Shown piece after piece: positions 20,701 through 28,701 of a stretch of 64,000 bases of DNA. The notes under the pieces were generated by a model that saw only the letters and a program-made list of their open reading frames with translations, made no database searches and was not told where the DNA came from. Every line of letters begins with the position of its first letter. The first letter of the stretch is position 1. This DNA comes from Primulina eburnea (Eukaryota > Streptophyta > Magnoliopsida > Lamiales > Gesneriaceae): assembly GCF_022965805.1 (NCBI RefSeq), contig NC_133109.1, positions 2,805,001-2,869,000 on the forward strand. Direction: 5' to 3'. Made by a program: the position numbers and the translations under genes.

Positions 20701-23503
20701 ATTTTATTTATCCAAATGGGAATCTTTCAGAGATTGGTACTTTAAAAGTTTTTCTGAAGAAGAGTTTGAATATATTGTCTCAACATTTTATAAATATTGT
20801 GAAAACCAGAATAAACTTATACATTTTGTTCCTTGGTTTTTTAAAACATTTATTATAGATTATATTTCTATTCTTGAAAGGAATTATAAACTTTCTTCAT
20901 GACAGATTCAAAAATCTGTTTATCCTCATCAACAATCTTTTATAATTTATTACATATTATGGAGCATATAATTAGTTAATTGAACATTTAGGAATAAAAT
21001 TCAACTACTTTTTATTTAAGAAAAATAATTATCTCTATTCATTTCAGTTTCAGACCAAGTCTCTTTCTACTTTCCTTCCACTCTTTAAAGTACTCATTTG
21101 AATTTTCGTAAAATAAAATGTGAAAGGAAAATAAAAAATGAAAGAAAATTAATTTTAAATATTTATATTTCGAGTTAATTAATAACATGAAGGTGGTATT
21201 TAATTATGTTTAGAAGAATAATAAGGAATAAAGAAAATGACCTGAATTTGAGCTTGAAGGAATCTAATATGGCGAATGGCTTCTGTCAAGACAGAAGCAG
21301 TATCAGTCTGCAAAAGAGAAACATCCCATTGCACCTTCAAAGCTATAATTTATCAAACTCGGGTGCTATTATATACATGTGGATGCCAATTCACTTCTGG
21401 AAAAATTAAATATGTTTATCTTTTAATTTTGTAATTTTAATTGACCATGTTATTAAATATAACGTATTCCAAGTCACAATATAACTATCGAGGAAAAATG
21501 ACTGAAACTGTCAAAAAATTGAAAATTACAATACTAAAAACTAAATTTGGACTATTTGTAAGAAACAAACATATGGAACGATCGAGCATTTTTTTCATGC
21601 ATTGTAATGAAATTTCGAATTGAAAAAGGGATAGTTTTTCTTAAATTTTTTCATTCTTACAAATTATAATAAATCATATCCTATCAAAAATTTTGATGTT
21701 CATAAGTAGACCAATAGTTAGAGTTCATAGGTTCAAATACCTTTCCGAAGGGGGAAACAATCTGGTGAAGAGCTGTGATTCTATCACTTAACTTCTCTTT
21801 TCTCACCTGCACAATATATTAAAAAAAACATCATGAAAAAATCATAAGACAAAATTATTTGAAATGTAATATATTTTTTCGACGATTATTAAATGTGAAT
21901 ATTTCAGTGGGAAAAAAATATTTGTGACAAAATTGGTATAAAATATTTCTGGGAATTTTGGTGATGATTGAATATTCTTAATTTGTGATCACAAGCTAGG
22001 GTTATATATTCTTTTATTTTCTAAATTAGTAATTAATACATTGCATATATGTTTATTATATTATCACTAGAAATATTATGAAATGAAACTATATTTTATA
22101 GTTATTTGATTTAATTTGTTAAAGTGAGATTCCTGACCTTCAAAGCTGGTTGAGGTGAAGAGTAGTGCTGAACCCTAGCCTTCTTTGGTACCCCACCATT
22201 CCCAATGCTGTTGCACTTTTAATCCAAGGAAAAAATTATTAATCAAGAAAATAAATCTGATCCCAAATTTTAGAATTTGATAAATAAATTTTCTAATCAT
22301 ATTTTTTTAATGTTTTGGAGCGCAATTTTAACAAAGAATTCAGGTTATGATATGATTGCATGCCAAGAAAACCAATAAAGTAACAATAATGAATCTTTGA
22401 ACATCAATAATTAAAGTGATCTCATCATAGAAAATGATTAATTCCTCATTCTCCTTTATTTTATTTTATTTTAAAAAAAATTCATGAATTTGAAATCCAT
22501 TCCATTCCATTATGATATCTCGAAAAGCATCACTTACCTCAGACGAATGCTCCTGATTATGCAGATGGTTCTTCCGTTCGACGACGCCAGTCACCGTGGC
22601 CTTTTCGACCGAGAAATTCAGCAAGCTGTGGCTCAAATTTGTGGTACAACAAGTGGGAGAAGAGACTGGCATGAGTTGATGCGGCCAACTAGAATTAATA
22701 TTATTGGAGGGCTGAGATGATCTGTTGGCTTGAAATTGATGGTGATGATCATAATCTAAGTCGTAATCTTGCTTGATATCGACCTCAGAATCCCTAGTGA
22801 AACTTGGGTTCAGATTCAAAACTTGCAGGTCTTGATACGAATTCTCTTGCAGCTTCCTCTGTTGCTGAACAAGACCGCCACCAAACTTGTTCTCTTCTTC
22901 ATTAACAGCCAACCCGCCTCTGATAATATATATTTACGTGTAAAATCGAAGATTTTAGCGAAAAGAATGGCGTAAATGGTCTGAGTTAATTATATATGTA
23001 CTGTCAGCATGTATGTATATTGTATGTATTTGTCTGGATACATAAGATACATGGAAGGAAAATTAAGAAGGCTGCTAAGATTCACATAAAAGGCTATGAT
23101 TGAAGAGATAAATTAATGAAGCAGAACAAGCAGTTGAATATATAAATGAAAAAAGTGTCCACAGAAGCTAAGAATTGAAGATATAGATAGGTGTGATTAT
23201 TAAATAACAGAATACCAATTTCATAAATATATTTTATACTAAAACAATCTTACAAATTGGAATAAAGGGTTTGTGACAGAATCATTATCTGTGTGTGTGT
23301 GAAAAGACAAAGAACAAAGAAGAAGAAATTTACAGAAGAAGTTGGCTCCATGACGAACCGCGAGCAGGGAAATCTTGGTGATGTTGAGTATCAGATTCAG
23401 AAGGGTTTGGAGAAAGTGAAGGATTCGAACCAAATACAAATTGAGAAGAAAATTGTGGGTGCATGCTATTCATGCTCCACCAATTAGGGTTTCCAGCCAT
23501 CAT
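2704..23503 (-). CDS. bHLH68-like: bHLH transcription factor (bHLH68/112/123 type), 7 coding exons, split by viral array in intron 5
   Basis: Predicted nuclear DNA-binding regulator of about 321 aa. Exons on the minus strand: 23334-23503, 22538-22919, 22138-22215, 21741-21806, 21242-21307, 3476-3529, 2704-2853. All joins are GT-AG and phases match; the CDS sums to 966 nt. The N-terminus has the AGNPNWW motif and the exon 1/2 join gives SWSQLLLGGL, both typical of this subgroup. The basic/helix 1 part ([20 protein letters not shown]) is exon 4 and helix 2 ([18 protein letters not shown]) is exon 5. The basic region is of the atypical kind. The last exon carries [12 protein letters not shown], a conserved tail of the family. 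The ATG at 23503 is chosen because an in-frame TGA lies just upstream. Introns 1-4 and 6 are 320-620 bp, whereas intron 5 is 17.7 kb because it holds the pararetrovirus array. No coding exon is broken. Whether intron 5 is spliced efficiently is unknown. Confidence 0.85.
3379..3400. repeat. (TA)n microsatellite in bHLH intron 6
   Basis: About eleven AT dinucleotides in a row, inside the last intron of the bHLH gene. Confidence 0.9.
3543..5793 (+). pseudogene. Viral polyprotein copy A, coat/zinc-knuckle/protease part (broken)
   Basis: N-terminal part of the viral polyprotein. It starts inside the ORF at the left edge of the array. The lysine-rich region ends in a CX2CX4HX4C RNA-binding knuckle at 4796-4837, followed by an acidic N/S/D-rich stretch, a coiled-coil-like region and the retropepsin active site DSG at 5594-5602. 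Breaks: a 1-bp loss near 3693 relative to copy B, a TGG-to-TAG stop at 4331-4333, and a deletion near 5788 that removes about 250 bp of the end of the protease and the linker, filled by 12 bp. It cannot give a functional product. Confidence 0.85.
5794..7204 (+). pseudogene. Viral polyprotein copy A, reverse transcriptase-RNase H (broken)
   Basis: Reverse transcriptase palm and fingers, with the catalytic YIDD at 6383-6394, followed by RNase H ending at 7204. An extra T in the run at about 6349-6355 shifts the frame just before YIDD. An in-frame TAA replaces AAA at about 6772-6775, between RT and RNase H. RNase H retains its first acidic residue (ETDVSD), the KEIL glutamate, TDC and PDFL. The stop overlaps the next start as TAATG. 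Confidence 0.88.
7204..8607 (+). pseudogene. Viral third ORF, copy A (one nonsense codon)
   Basis: Same protein as the intact copy at 17735-19138. An in-frame TAA at 7432-7434 (TCA in copy C) truncates it after 76 codons; the remainder reopens in the same frame. The N-terminus is arginine/glycine-rich, the middle is rich in tryptophan and phenylalanine, and the C-terminus is acidic. Function unknown. Confidence 0.8.
8804..8811 (+). promoter_or_regulatory. TATA box of viral pregenomic promoter (A/B)
   Basis: TATATATA within CTATCTATATATAGG, placed upstream of the primer site. The same element occurs at 19334-19341. Confidence 0.6.
8899..8904 (+). terminator. Viral poly(A) signal (A/B)
   Basis: AATAAA 88 bp downstream of the TATA box. 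Repeated at 19429-19434 in copy C. Confidence 0.55.
8997..9013 (+). promoter_or_regulatory. tRNA-Met primer-binding site (A/B)
   Basis: TGGTATCAGAGCCATGG, complementary to the 3' end of initiator tRNA-Met. This is the minus-strand DNA primer site and by convention the origin of the pararetrovirus map. Confidence 0.9.
9051..10106 (+). CDS. Viral movement protein, copy B (open)
   Basis: An open frame of 351 codons from the first in-frame ATG after the primer site. It belongs to the 30K movement-protein superfamily: the central core contains the conserved LIQ-AFRPLTL block, [14 protein letters not shown] and the [10 protein letters not shown] motif with the key aspartate. In a live virus such proteins modify plasmodesmata for cell-to-cell transport. 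The variable C-terminus is serine- and acid-rich. The stop overlaps the next ORF's start as TAATG. It differs from the copy at 19581 by about two amino acids. It lies antisense in an intron of the bHLH gene, so native expression is doubtful. Confidence 0.88.
   Translation: MNIFSMKETVHNSLNEEYDLPENLDLLNKWTIPKIESKMIYKLGTFERIGFKQVVKTTESSVPLHNNEMVIRLLNNKDIMPYMKNYKFIHIGLIQIAFRPLTLEGLPESFIAALRDGRNLNWKQSLMGIIQSSLAHGPVYFDVYPNLSLSLFDPNILDALTLNVKTHGYNYTPGTEVICICYRIYYKPLFTLNPMCKRIDKKLNETILIETNFNRSNITTRRSIKWEEIEFPENWIIEQAVPRNPIINRDLEQVIQTNEGSVQIQFNNEQRRLLPSSVYARSRSSHSFISPLDYMVDIPQTSRASTSQVREELESTNTVDDLIINQNNIVHKSNFQKVRETDTVSEMNFSI
10106..12240 (+). pseudogene. Viral polyprotein copy B, coat-protein region (broken, cut by TRIM)
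   Basis: Starts with the ATG that overlaps the movement-protein stop. Breaks: TGA at 10187-10189 (TGG in copy C), TAA at 10877-10879 (TAC in copy A), and a 13-bp deletion at 11787/11788 that destroys the CCHC zinc knuckle and shifts the frame. The Cassandra-like TRIM interrupts it after 12240. The remaining stretches, including 10898-11839, read cleanly and are about 98-99% like copy A. Confidence 0.87.
12241..12637 (-). repeat. TRIM LTR (3' LTR in element orientation)
   Basis: 397-bp direct repeat of 12708-13104, GC-rich compared with the viral DNA around it. Contains the 5S-like block at 12331-12398. Confidence 0.92.
12331..12398 (-). promoter_or_regulatory. 5S-rRNA-derived segment in TRIM LTR (second copy at 12798-12865)
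   Basis: On the minus strand it reads AACTCCAAAGTTAAGCGTGC, then GGATGGGTGACCTCCTGGGA, matching the 3' half of plant 5S rRNA including the internal control region. In Cassandra elements this is thought to recruit RNA polymerase III. It is not a 5S rRNA gene: the 5' third is missing and the middle differs. Confidence 0.85.
12693..12705 (-). promoter_or_regulatory. TRIM primer-binding site
   Basis: The complement reads TGGTATCAGAGCC, complementary to tRNA-Met, two bases from the LTR at 12708. Confidence 0.85.
12708..13104 (-). repeat. TRIM LTR (5' LTR in element orientation)
   Basis: Identical by eye to 12241-12637 over 397 bp. 5S-like block at 12798-12865. Confidence 0.92.
13105..15291 (+). 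pseudogene. Viral polyprotein copy B, protease-RT-RNase H (broken)
   Basis: Continues the ORF after the TRIM. The DSG protease site is at about 13440-13448, and the protease C-terminus and linker missing from copy A are present here. Then come RT with YIDD (about 14467-14480) and RNase H to 15291. Breaks: TAG at 13872-13874 between protease and RT, and one extra T near 14590 that shifts the frame after YIDD. The T-run before YIDD has the in-frame length here, unlike copies A and C. Confidence 0.88.
15291..15596 (+). pseudogene. Viral third ORF, copy B (5' fragment)
   Basis: The first 102 codons or so, then cut by the inversion breakpoint. The RG-rich N-terminus is present. It carries more substitutions and a one-codon size difference relative to copies A and C, so copy B derives from a somewhat different viral variant. 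Confidence 0.8.
15610..16680 (-). pseudogene. Inverted movement-protein segment with primer site
   Basis: Reverse-complement copy of the viral leader, primer site (complement of 16612-16628) and movement-protein ORF, whose ATG is the complement of 16572-16574. The last 90 nt or so of the ORF are missing at the 15610 end. Two nonsense codons are visible: GAA-to-TAA near 16263 and TGG-to-TAG near 15898. It lies opposite in direction to the open movement-protein copies at 9051 and 19581. Confidence 0.88.
16612..16628 (-). promoter_or_regulatory. tRNA-Met primer-binding site in inverted segment
   Basis: The complement reads TGGTATCAGAGCCATGG. Confidence 0.85.
16681..16733. other. Junction filler of unknown origin
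   Basis: 53 bp between the inverted segment and copy C, matching no other part of the array that I can find. It may be filler DNA copied during repair. Confidence 0.5.
16734..17735 (+). pseudogene. Viral polyprotein copy C, partial RT-RNase H (broken)
   Basis: Starts inside the RT domain. It shares with copy A the extra T before YIDD, and has one extra A near 17300 that shifts the frame between RT and RNase H. RNase H itself (17322-17735) is open. Nearly identical to copy A. Confidence 0.87.
17735..19138 (+). CDS. Viral third ORF, copy C (open, 467 aa, function unknown)
   Basis: A complete frame starting at a TAATG overlap with the RNase H stop. The N-terminus (about residues 5-30) is an RGRG/RGGRG-type basic segment that may bind RNA. 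The middle (about 130-330) is rich in W, F and K. The C-terminus (about 390-467) is acidic and serine-rich. It occupies the position of the last ORF in other plant pararetroviruses, where the product is a translation transactivator/inclusion protein, but I see no motif proving that. Copy A has a stop in it. Calling it a conserved viral protein of unknown function is safest. Confidence 0.75.
   Translation: MFSFTDMYSRGRGESSYRGRGGRGKPPNIIAQHGKQRLIAQNLSSSSASNTEQNELYNEFQEFLKQKQKNNSDSQSSASYANIIKEDDNDTALYTESKHKELNLLIEEKDIQWEKTPWIIMERYFTNTSYVYGAYKQRGYYENLLISTKSVDITHFFSNTQQKGSYNFSKFIIKKIISIEEWGISPLVEKEFYSENHKTSFKFNFWDYIESFNKTLLYENEKRKHTWFLKICENVFHYPIPNWFFIWWKIFGPSAKILPEVFIKPFDTWLNVAPIITKIFSEHWIDGKTLCLFFMEFGIPWIWKWQPEFGYTDEGIPCLWRTSSTKFWDKMLREDPVSGKLHGHDTLLQMEEKISSYQKDLLNQQQKEKDAMSPFKILTQKYSEIYSKEKMVEIYIDEMKKDLYKNMGCSDSKSDQSMASDSSDNQFIHLMKMHDAQDPDEDIPQLSQIEDIFESLKKSLKDNTKDD
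19139..19580 (+). promoter_or_regulatory. Viral intergenic region, copy C
   Basis: Near-identical to 8608-9050: TATA box 19334-19341, AATAAA 19429-19434, primer site 19527-19543, same short upstream ORF. It points toward bHLH exons 5 to 1 on the opposite strand. Confidence 0.75.
19527..19543 (+). promoter_or_regulatory. tRNA-Met primer-binding site (C)
   Basis: TGGTATCAGAGCCATGG, as at 8997-9013. Confidence 0.9.
19581..20636 (+). CDS. Viral movement protein, copy C (open)
   Basis: A 351-codon 30K-superfamily movement protein, like 9051-10106 with a Ser-to-Phe and an Arg-to-Leu change. The ATG follows the primer site and the stop overlaps the next start (TAATG). The longer upstream open frame starts only from non-ATG codons and is not used. 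Confidence 0.87.
   Translation: MNIFSMKETVHNSLNEEYDLPENLDLLNKWTIPKIESKMIYKLGTFERIGFKQVVKTTESFVPLHNNEMVIRLLNNKDIMPYMKNYKFIHIGLIQIAFRPLTLEGLPESFIAALRDGRNLNWKQSLMGIIQSSLAHGPVYFDVYPNLSLSLFDPNILDALTLNVKTHGYNYTPGTEVICICYRIYYKPLFTLNPMCKRIDKKLNETILIETNFNRSNITTRRSIKWEEIEFPENWIIEQAVPRNPIINRDLEQVIQTNEGSVQIQFNNEQRRLLPSSVYARLRSSHSFISPLDYMVDIPQTSRASTSQVREELESTNTVDDLIINQNNIVHKSNFQKVRETDTVSEMNFSI
20636..20946 (+). pseudogene. Viral polyprotein copy C, 5' fragment
   Basis: First part of the polyprotein ORF. It is open for 88 codons to a TGA at 20900-20902 (GGA in copy B). Viral homology ends at about 20946 where host intron sequence resumes. Confidence 0.8.
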
Positions 23504-25984
23504 TTGTCACACTAAAACCCCCAAAAAAAATTAATAAAATTTAAATGGAGATGAGTTCTGCAACAAAAACCACTCTCAACCCTTCACTTAATATAACAAG
23601 AAAACAAACTTTTTTCCAATGGATCTCTCTCTTTTGTGGCAAGGTTTTCTCCCAAATTCATTTCTTGGTTTTTTCAGAACATTCTTTTGTTTGTGAACCT
23701 AAATTAAACGAGCCTTTCTTGAAGCTTTCAGAACTTTGTTTGCTTTCCAGGAAGAGGCTAAAGAAACCCCCTCCTGTCTTTGTCAAGTAAGAGTATTTTA
23801 TACTTGTGGGGCTGAGTAATTAGCCTTTGGTTTGTTTCCCTACCTCCTCCATCTTTCCTTTTTCTTTTTAATTAACTAGTTCATATCCAGATAAATAAAA
23901 CAAATAATAATAACAACAAGTATAATTTGTATTTTTGGTCTTTCGTAATTTTATTCTCTGTGATTTTAATCATCTATATCGTCGAGTTTCAGTCTTAATC
24001 TTATATATTTTGATTTTTAGTGTATTTTCTGACATGACATCTGACGTTGATGTATACAATATCTTATAAATTAGTTTGTGTATATTAATTGGTATACATA
24101 ATACAATACCAAATGATCATAAGTAATTATTTCCATAAGTCTCTCTCGATCATTTAATATTTAGTATATAATAAGTAATATAATGGCTTATCGTGTGTAT
24201 GCTGTCTTTTAATGTATTCATGCTTTAAACTTTATTACCAAAGCGGGACAAAAAAGCTGATGAGTAGCGTTTTCAGGCCAAAAGAAACCAATCCTTGGTC
24301 CGTATGGACATTATTTCCTTAAATTGGGGGTGGATTATGCGAGACCTAGGTTCCAATTTAATTGGGGTAGGAATGTTTTTAGGGTCGTAATTAAATTCTT
24401 ATTATTTTATTATTTTTTTTAAAAAAAATTTGGATGATATATGCTAATTTTATTAAAATTGGGGACGGAGCCAGAAGCGAAAATGAAATCTTTTAGTTAT
24501 AAGAAAAAATATAAATATAAATTGGTAATTGATATGGATGCATAAAATGATAATCATTATTATATTTGAATATAACTTTAGCAAGAAGATTATTATAATT
24601 AAAAATAATTATCTTAATTTAGTACAACTAAAAAAATAATGGTTTCTAGATAAATATCTAAAACTATATATGGGCAGCGTTAAAATTATAATTCAAAATT
24701 TTTAATGCTTAATTTGTACCACAGCAATCAAGCCTATGAAAATTGAAAGAAAATATTATTATTATTATTTTAAAATTTAATCAGTAATACATAAATTTAA
24801 ATTACAAAAACAATCCAAAAAATTAGAATCACTCATTGAGTAAAAAAAATTTAAATATTGGGGCGGGATTATTGTTTTGTGCAGAATATAGAATATACTT
24901 AAAGTGATGCCTTTATTGGGAAAAATGTCGTCTAGCTGTTGATTATATATATATATATATATATATACACGCGCACACTAAGTTATATCAAGTGCATGCA
25001 TGCATGCATAAAAATTAAATGATTCAAGAAAAACGAATTAATTATCTACCAGTTAACTTATTTATTTTACGAAGAAATATAGTTAATACATCCTCGATCC
25101 TCATAAACCAAGACTTCGTCAAATATTTTAGGAAAATTGCTATTTCGATCATTTATGCTTGTCTCTTTTTATTTTGGTCATTTATGTTGTCAAATTTTAG
25201 TATTAGTTATTCATCTTATAATTTTTGAAAATTTTAGCTATGTTTCCACAGGAGTGTTGATGAGTCACTAAACACATATCGAAAAAATTATCAAAATCGC
25301 AAAAAGCAAGAAAACGTATCATGAAATTTGCAATTTTTCAGAATATTTTTACTATTAGGTAACATAACAAATCATAATTCGTTTGAAAATTATCATATCT
25401 AATCGAGTAATCAAGATTATTAGCTTGACAGCAATTGGAGAAAAGCTTAGCTTTAGAGTTTTCTATGTTGTTGGCAGTCATTTTCTTGTTGACATTTGAG
25501 TAAACAAACAACAAAATGTTGTTGGCAATCTTATGTATTCCCTTTTTATATTTAGGGAGAATAATCTTTAAGGATTAAAATATTAATTTACTTGTTCCAA
25601 TTTAAAAAGCCACCTTATAAACTTTAATTTGTTATTACTTTAATATTATTGTAGTCTTTGCTTTATATTTAACCTATGATTAATGTGCTATTGAACGGAT
25701 ATATACATTTTTCCACGACTTCTCTGCTTCAAAAAAGTAAAAGTGTGACACATAATTTATCATCACTATTTGGAAATATTAGGAAGTTGATTAAACTCAT
25801 TAAATAACTCAAACAGAATATATTAGCTTTTCGATTTATAATTATTATTCAAATTTATATAAATTAATCTTCTGGTCACGCAACTTGCACGTTTTTCATT
25901 TTTGGTTATATTATCGTCAATTCACAGTCTTACCTCATTAACTTACTTTTTTTAAAAAAAAATAATAATTTTGCATTGAAATAG
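23504..25984. other. bHLH 5' flank and intergenic
   Basis: Contains the presumed promoter and 5' leader of the minus-strand bHLH gene (roughly 23504-23900, with CT-rich sequence). Beyond that it is AT-rich intergenic DNA with a (TA)n tract at 24943-24967. No gene is supported. Confidence 0.5.
24943..24967. repeat. (TA)n microsatellite
   Basis: About twelve AT dinucleotides. Confidence 0.9.
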
Positions 25985-26511
25985 TCACATGGTATCAGCA
26001 TGTGATACAATCATGGATGATTTTGGATGTAAGAAAGTACCTAAGAAGGAATGTGATCCATTAGAATTGGCAATGTGACTAATTACAAGAGAAAGAAGCA
26101 AGAAGTTCAAAGAAACGCTTCATGAACTCTTCTGGAGCACAAGAGAAACAACTACGAGTCATATCTGGCAAAACTCTATGTAGGACAGACATAATCATTA
26201 CTTCAACTTCAAACCAATTCAAAAGATATATAAGTTAAATGATCAAAAGGAAAGGCCTAAAAAAAGATTTTTCAAGCACAGACCACACAACACTAGCAAG
26301 CATAATCACATACCTTATTGCAGACACACAATCTGTCAGGATTATTCAGGTGTAGGTCCAAAAAGGCTACCAAATAAATGTGGGTACCAAAATCATTCTT
26401 AATGTGTGGTTACATGTACGATAGATCGATATGTTGAAGAAATAAACCTGATACATAGACAGTGGATGTTCAAGATATATGACAGGAAATGTCAATTTAT
26501 TATTTGAAACC

Positions 26512-28166
26512 TGATAGGATCGATTGGTGGAGTAATCGTTGAGCTACAATAGCTCGGTTCTTGAAATATTGAACACCGATGAATTAAATCGAGTTTGGTG
26601 TTCAAACCAAGCGGAAAATACTCGAAATAATCCTTCGTAGAAACCGAATAAATATTTTGTAAACCATTTAAAATATATGCACGTTGAATGAGTTAAAATA
26701 TTCAGTTGAAGCATTTTATCAAACACTTGGTGTACAATATTTTGGTATTTGAAGAACACATAAAATGCTTCAACAATGCATCTTTAAAACTAGGGAAATC
26801 ATAAGTAAATGCAATAAATAAATAGACACGAATTTGTTTATGGATGTTCGGAGATTTCAAACACTCCTACGTCACCCCTTCTTCCCCTTGGGAAGGATCC
26901 ACTAGAAGACTTTGATTTATACAACTCATTGTACAAACCCATTCAGCTAGGACTTACCCACTGCCTAAAACTGGACTCCTAGCACTCAAGATTGTAGGCA
27001 GCACCTCACAATCAGCATATTGTTTAATGTCTCATATGCAAAGACTACAAACACAATGTTTTACGTCTTTGTGTAAAGACTCACTCAACTAAACTTTTCA
27101 GCTCAAACTCTCTGTATATGTGTGAGTGATTGTGTGTGAGGAATTTATCAGTTACAGTGTACATCTCAAATGTTTCCTCACACAAGGGCTTGTGCTCTCA
27201 ACTAGCTGATATATTTAGCTAAGTGCCCATGCTTTGAATCCACTTCCAAAGCTCTTGTTTGATCTTCAAGATGTTGTATTTATAAGCTCCAACACTGATA
27301 TATACGTTAGACACAAGAATATGACCGTTGGGAATGTTTCTGTACTGTTTCAGGAAGTGCAACGGTCAAATTCGTCTTGCTGAAAAATTTCCCGACTGGT
27401 CAACTCTGGTCAACTCAACTGGTCAATCAGTTCAACTGGTTCAGTTGGTCTGGTTCAGTTGGACTGGTTCAACTGGTCTGGTTCAGTTCAACTGGTTCAT
27501 TTCAGCTGGTCTGGTTCAACTGGTCTGGTTCAATTCAGCTGGTCTGGTTCAACTGCTCTTCAGCTGGTCTGAATCAGTTCAACTGGTTCAGTTGGTTGGT
27601 CAACTGGTCAGCAGCTGGTTCAGTTTCAGCTGGTGTGCTGAAATCAGTCTAGCTGATTTCAGTTTGTGCAGAACCAGTAGCTTCATCGTCATTTATCAGC
27701 ATCGTAAACTTCGATTCAGACTTTGACTTATAAGAATGATTTGTAGATCTTTGTCTTATCTTTCCAACGCATACTGAATCGCTTCGTTTCGATAACCGAA
27801 CTGAGAGATATGACCAAAATACCGCAGCTGCTTAAACCCAACTGATTGCTGTTTTCGTGCAGTCAGTTCGTCACTTCAGCGATCAGTTAGCCCTTGATAA
27901 CATTCGATTTTGCCCAACTGACGTGAAATACGACTTGTTCCAAATTGAGTTTTCTGATCAGTCTAGTTGGCGGATTGTCGTTTGGATCATCCAGCTGAGA
28001 GATATCATCAAAATACAGAAGCTTTCCAGAAATTCAGTTTGTGCAGAATTCAGTTTCAGCTTGCTTCTTGTGTTTGCAACTTCACACTTGAGTAAATATG
28101 TTAGAAACACAATAACAAGTTTTGTTAACATCAAAATCAAGATTACGAACATGAAATGTTCCAACA
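26512..28166 (-). repeat. LTR (3' in element orientation)
   Basis: Starts TGTTGGAAC on the minus strand. Includes a CAACTGGTCTGGTT-type short tandem array at about 27400-27640. Confidence 0.88.
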
Positions 28167-28684
28167 ATCTCCCCCTTTTTGATGATCACAAAATTTGGAT
28201 AAACAATCAACTCAACTAACATATTTCTCCCCCTTTTTGTGGGAATCAAAAAGTCATATTCCAAAACATTTTAAACAAAATTTTCTCCCCCTCAATATCT
28301 AAAAATAATCTACTCATTAAAGCTATAATGAGTTCTCCTCCTATATTTTTGAAATTTTGAAAAATTTAAAAGAAGAGGGGTAACTAACCAATTTTCTCCA
28401 TGGCTCATTTTCTGCTGTAACACATATGCTCTGTCTTCCACGAATAAACTGTATTTTCTCGTGCATAATTAGGCTGCAAATTTTATACCGCTGTAAACCT
28501 CTATGAGTCTAGTTTGCAACGCAAAAAGCGGTTCGTCATTTGGACACTCGAGCAAAGAGATATGCCATTTTTCCCACGGTCGCTGCAAGATGCGCGAAAA
28601 TTCAGTTTTGCATATATATGTGTAAAAAATCTGAAATTTGAATTTTAAACATCAAAATCAGTTTCAATGTTCTTTCAAGAACAA

Positions 28685-28699
28685 CCCGCTCTGATACCA
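28685..28699 (-). promoter_or_regulatory. Primer-binding site of LTR element
   Basis: The complement reads TGGTATCAGAGCGGG, two bases from the LTR at 28702. Confidence 0.85.
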
Positions 28700-28701
28700 A
28701 T

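Larger units (their letters stand above)
3543..20946 (+). mobile_element. Endogenous pararetrovirus (Caulimoviridae-type) array
   Basis: A 17.4-kb block of repeated viral units: copy A (3543-about 9000), copy B (about 9000-15596, interrupted by a TRIM), an inverted movement-protein segment (15610-16680) and copy C (16734-20946). The primer site TGGTATCAGAGC, a 30K-type movement protein, CCHC knuckle, DSG protease, YIDD reverse transcriptase and RNase H, all without LTRs or integrase, identify a plant pararetrovirus. Copies A and B are offset by 6,986-6,987 bp. Adding the 241-bp net deletion in A gives a genome of about 7.2 kb. I see no target-site duplication at the outer ends, as expected for capture by DNA repair. 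The genus is not assigned. The order (movement protein ORF; coat/protease/RT/RNase H ORF; third ORF) excludes a one-ORF petuvirus layout. Confidence 0.9.

Noticed and set aside
24463..24482. Second hAT-like MITE end (GGGGACGGAGCCAGAAGCG)
   Set aside because: Only one end-like stretch is visible, with no partner and no duplication.
27328..27726. Frames of 91-168 aa rich in Trp-Phe-Ser and Gln-Leu-Val (also 29317-29908)
   Set aside because: They come from the short tandem array inside the LTRs and have no starts, homology or context of a gene.
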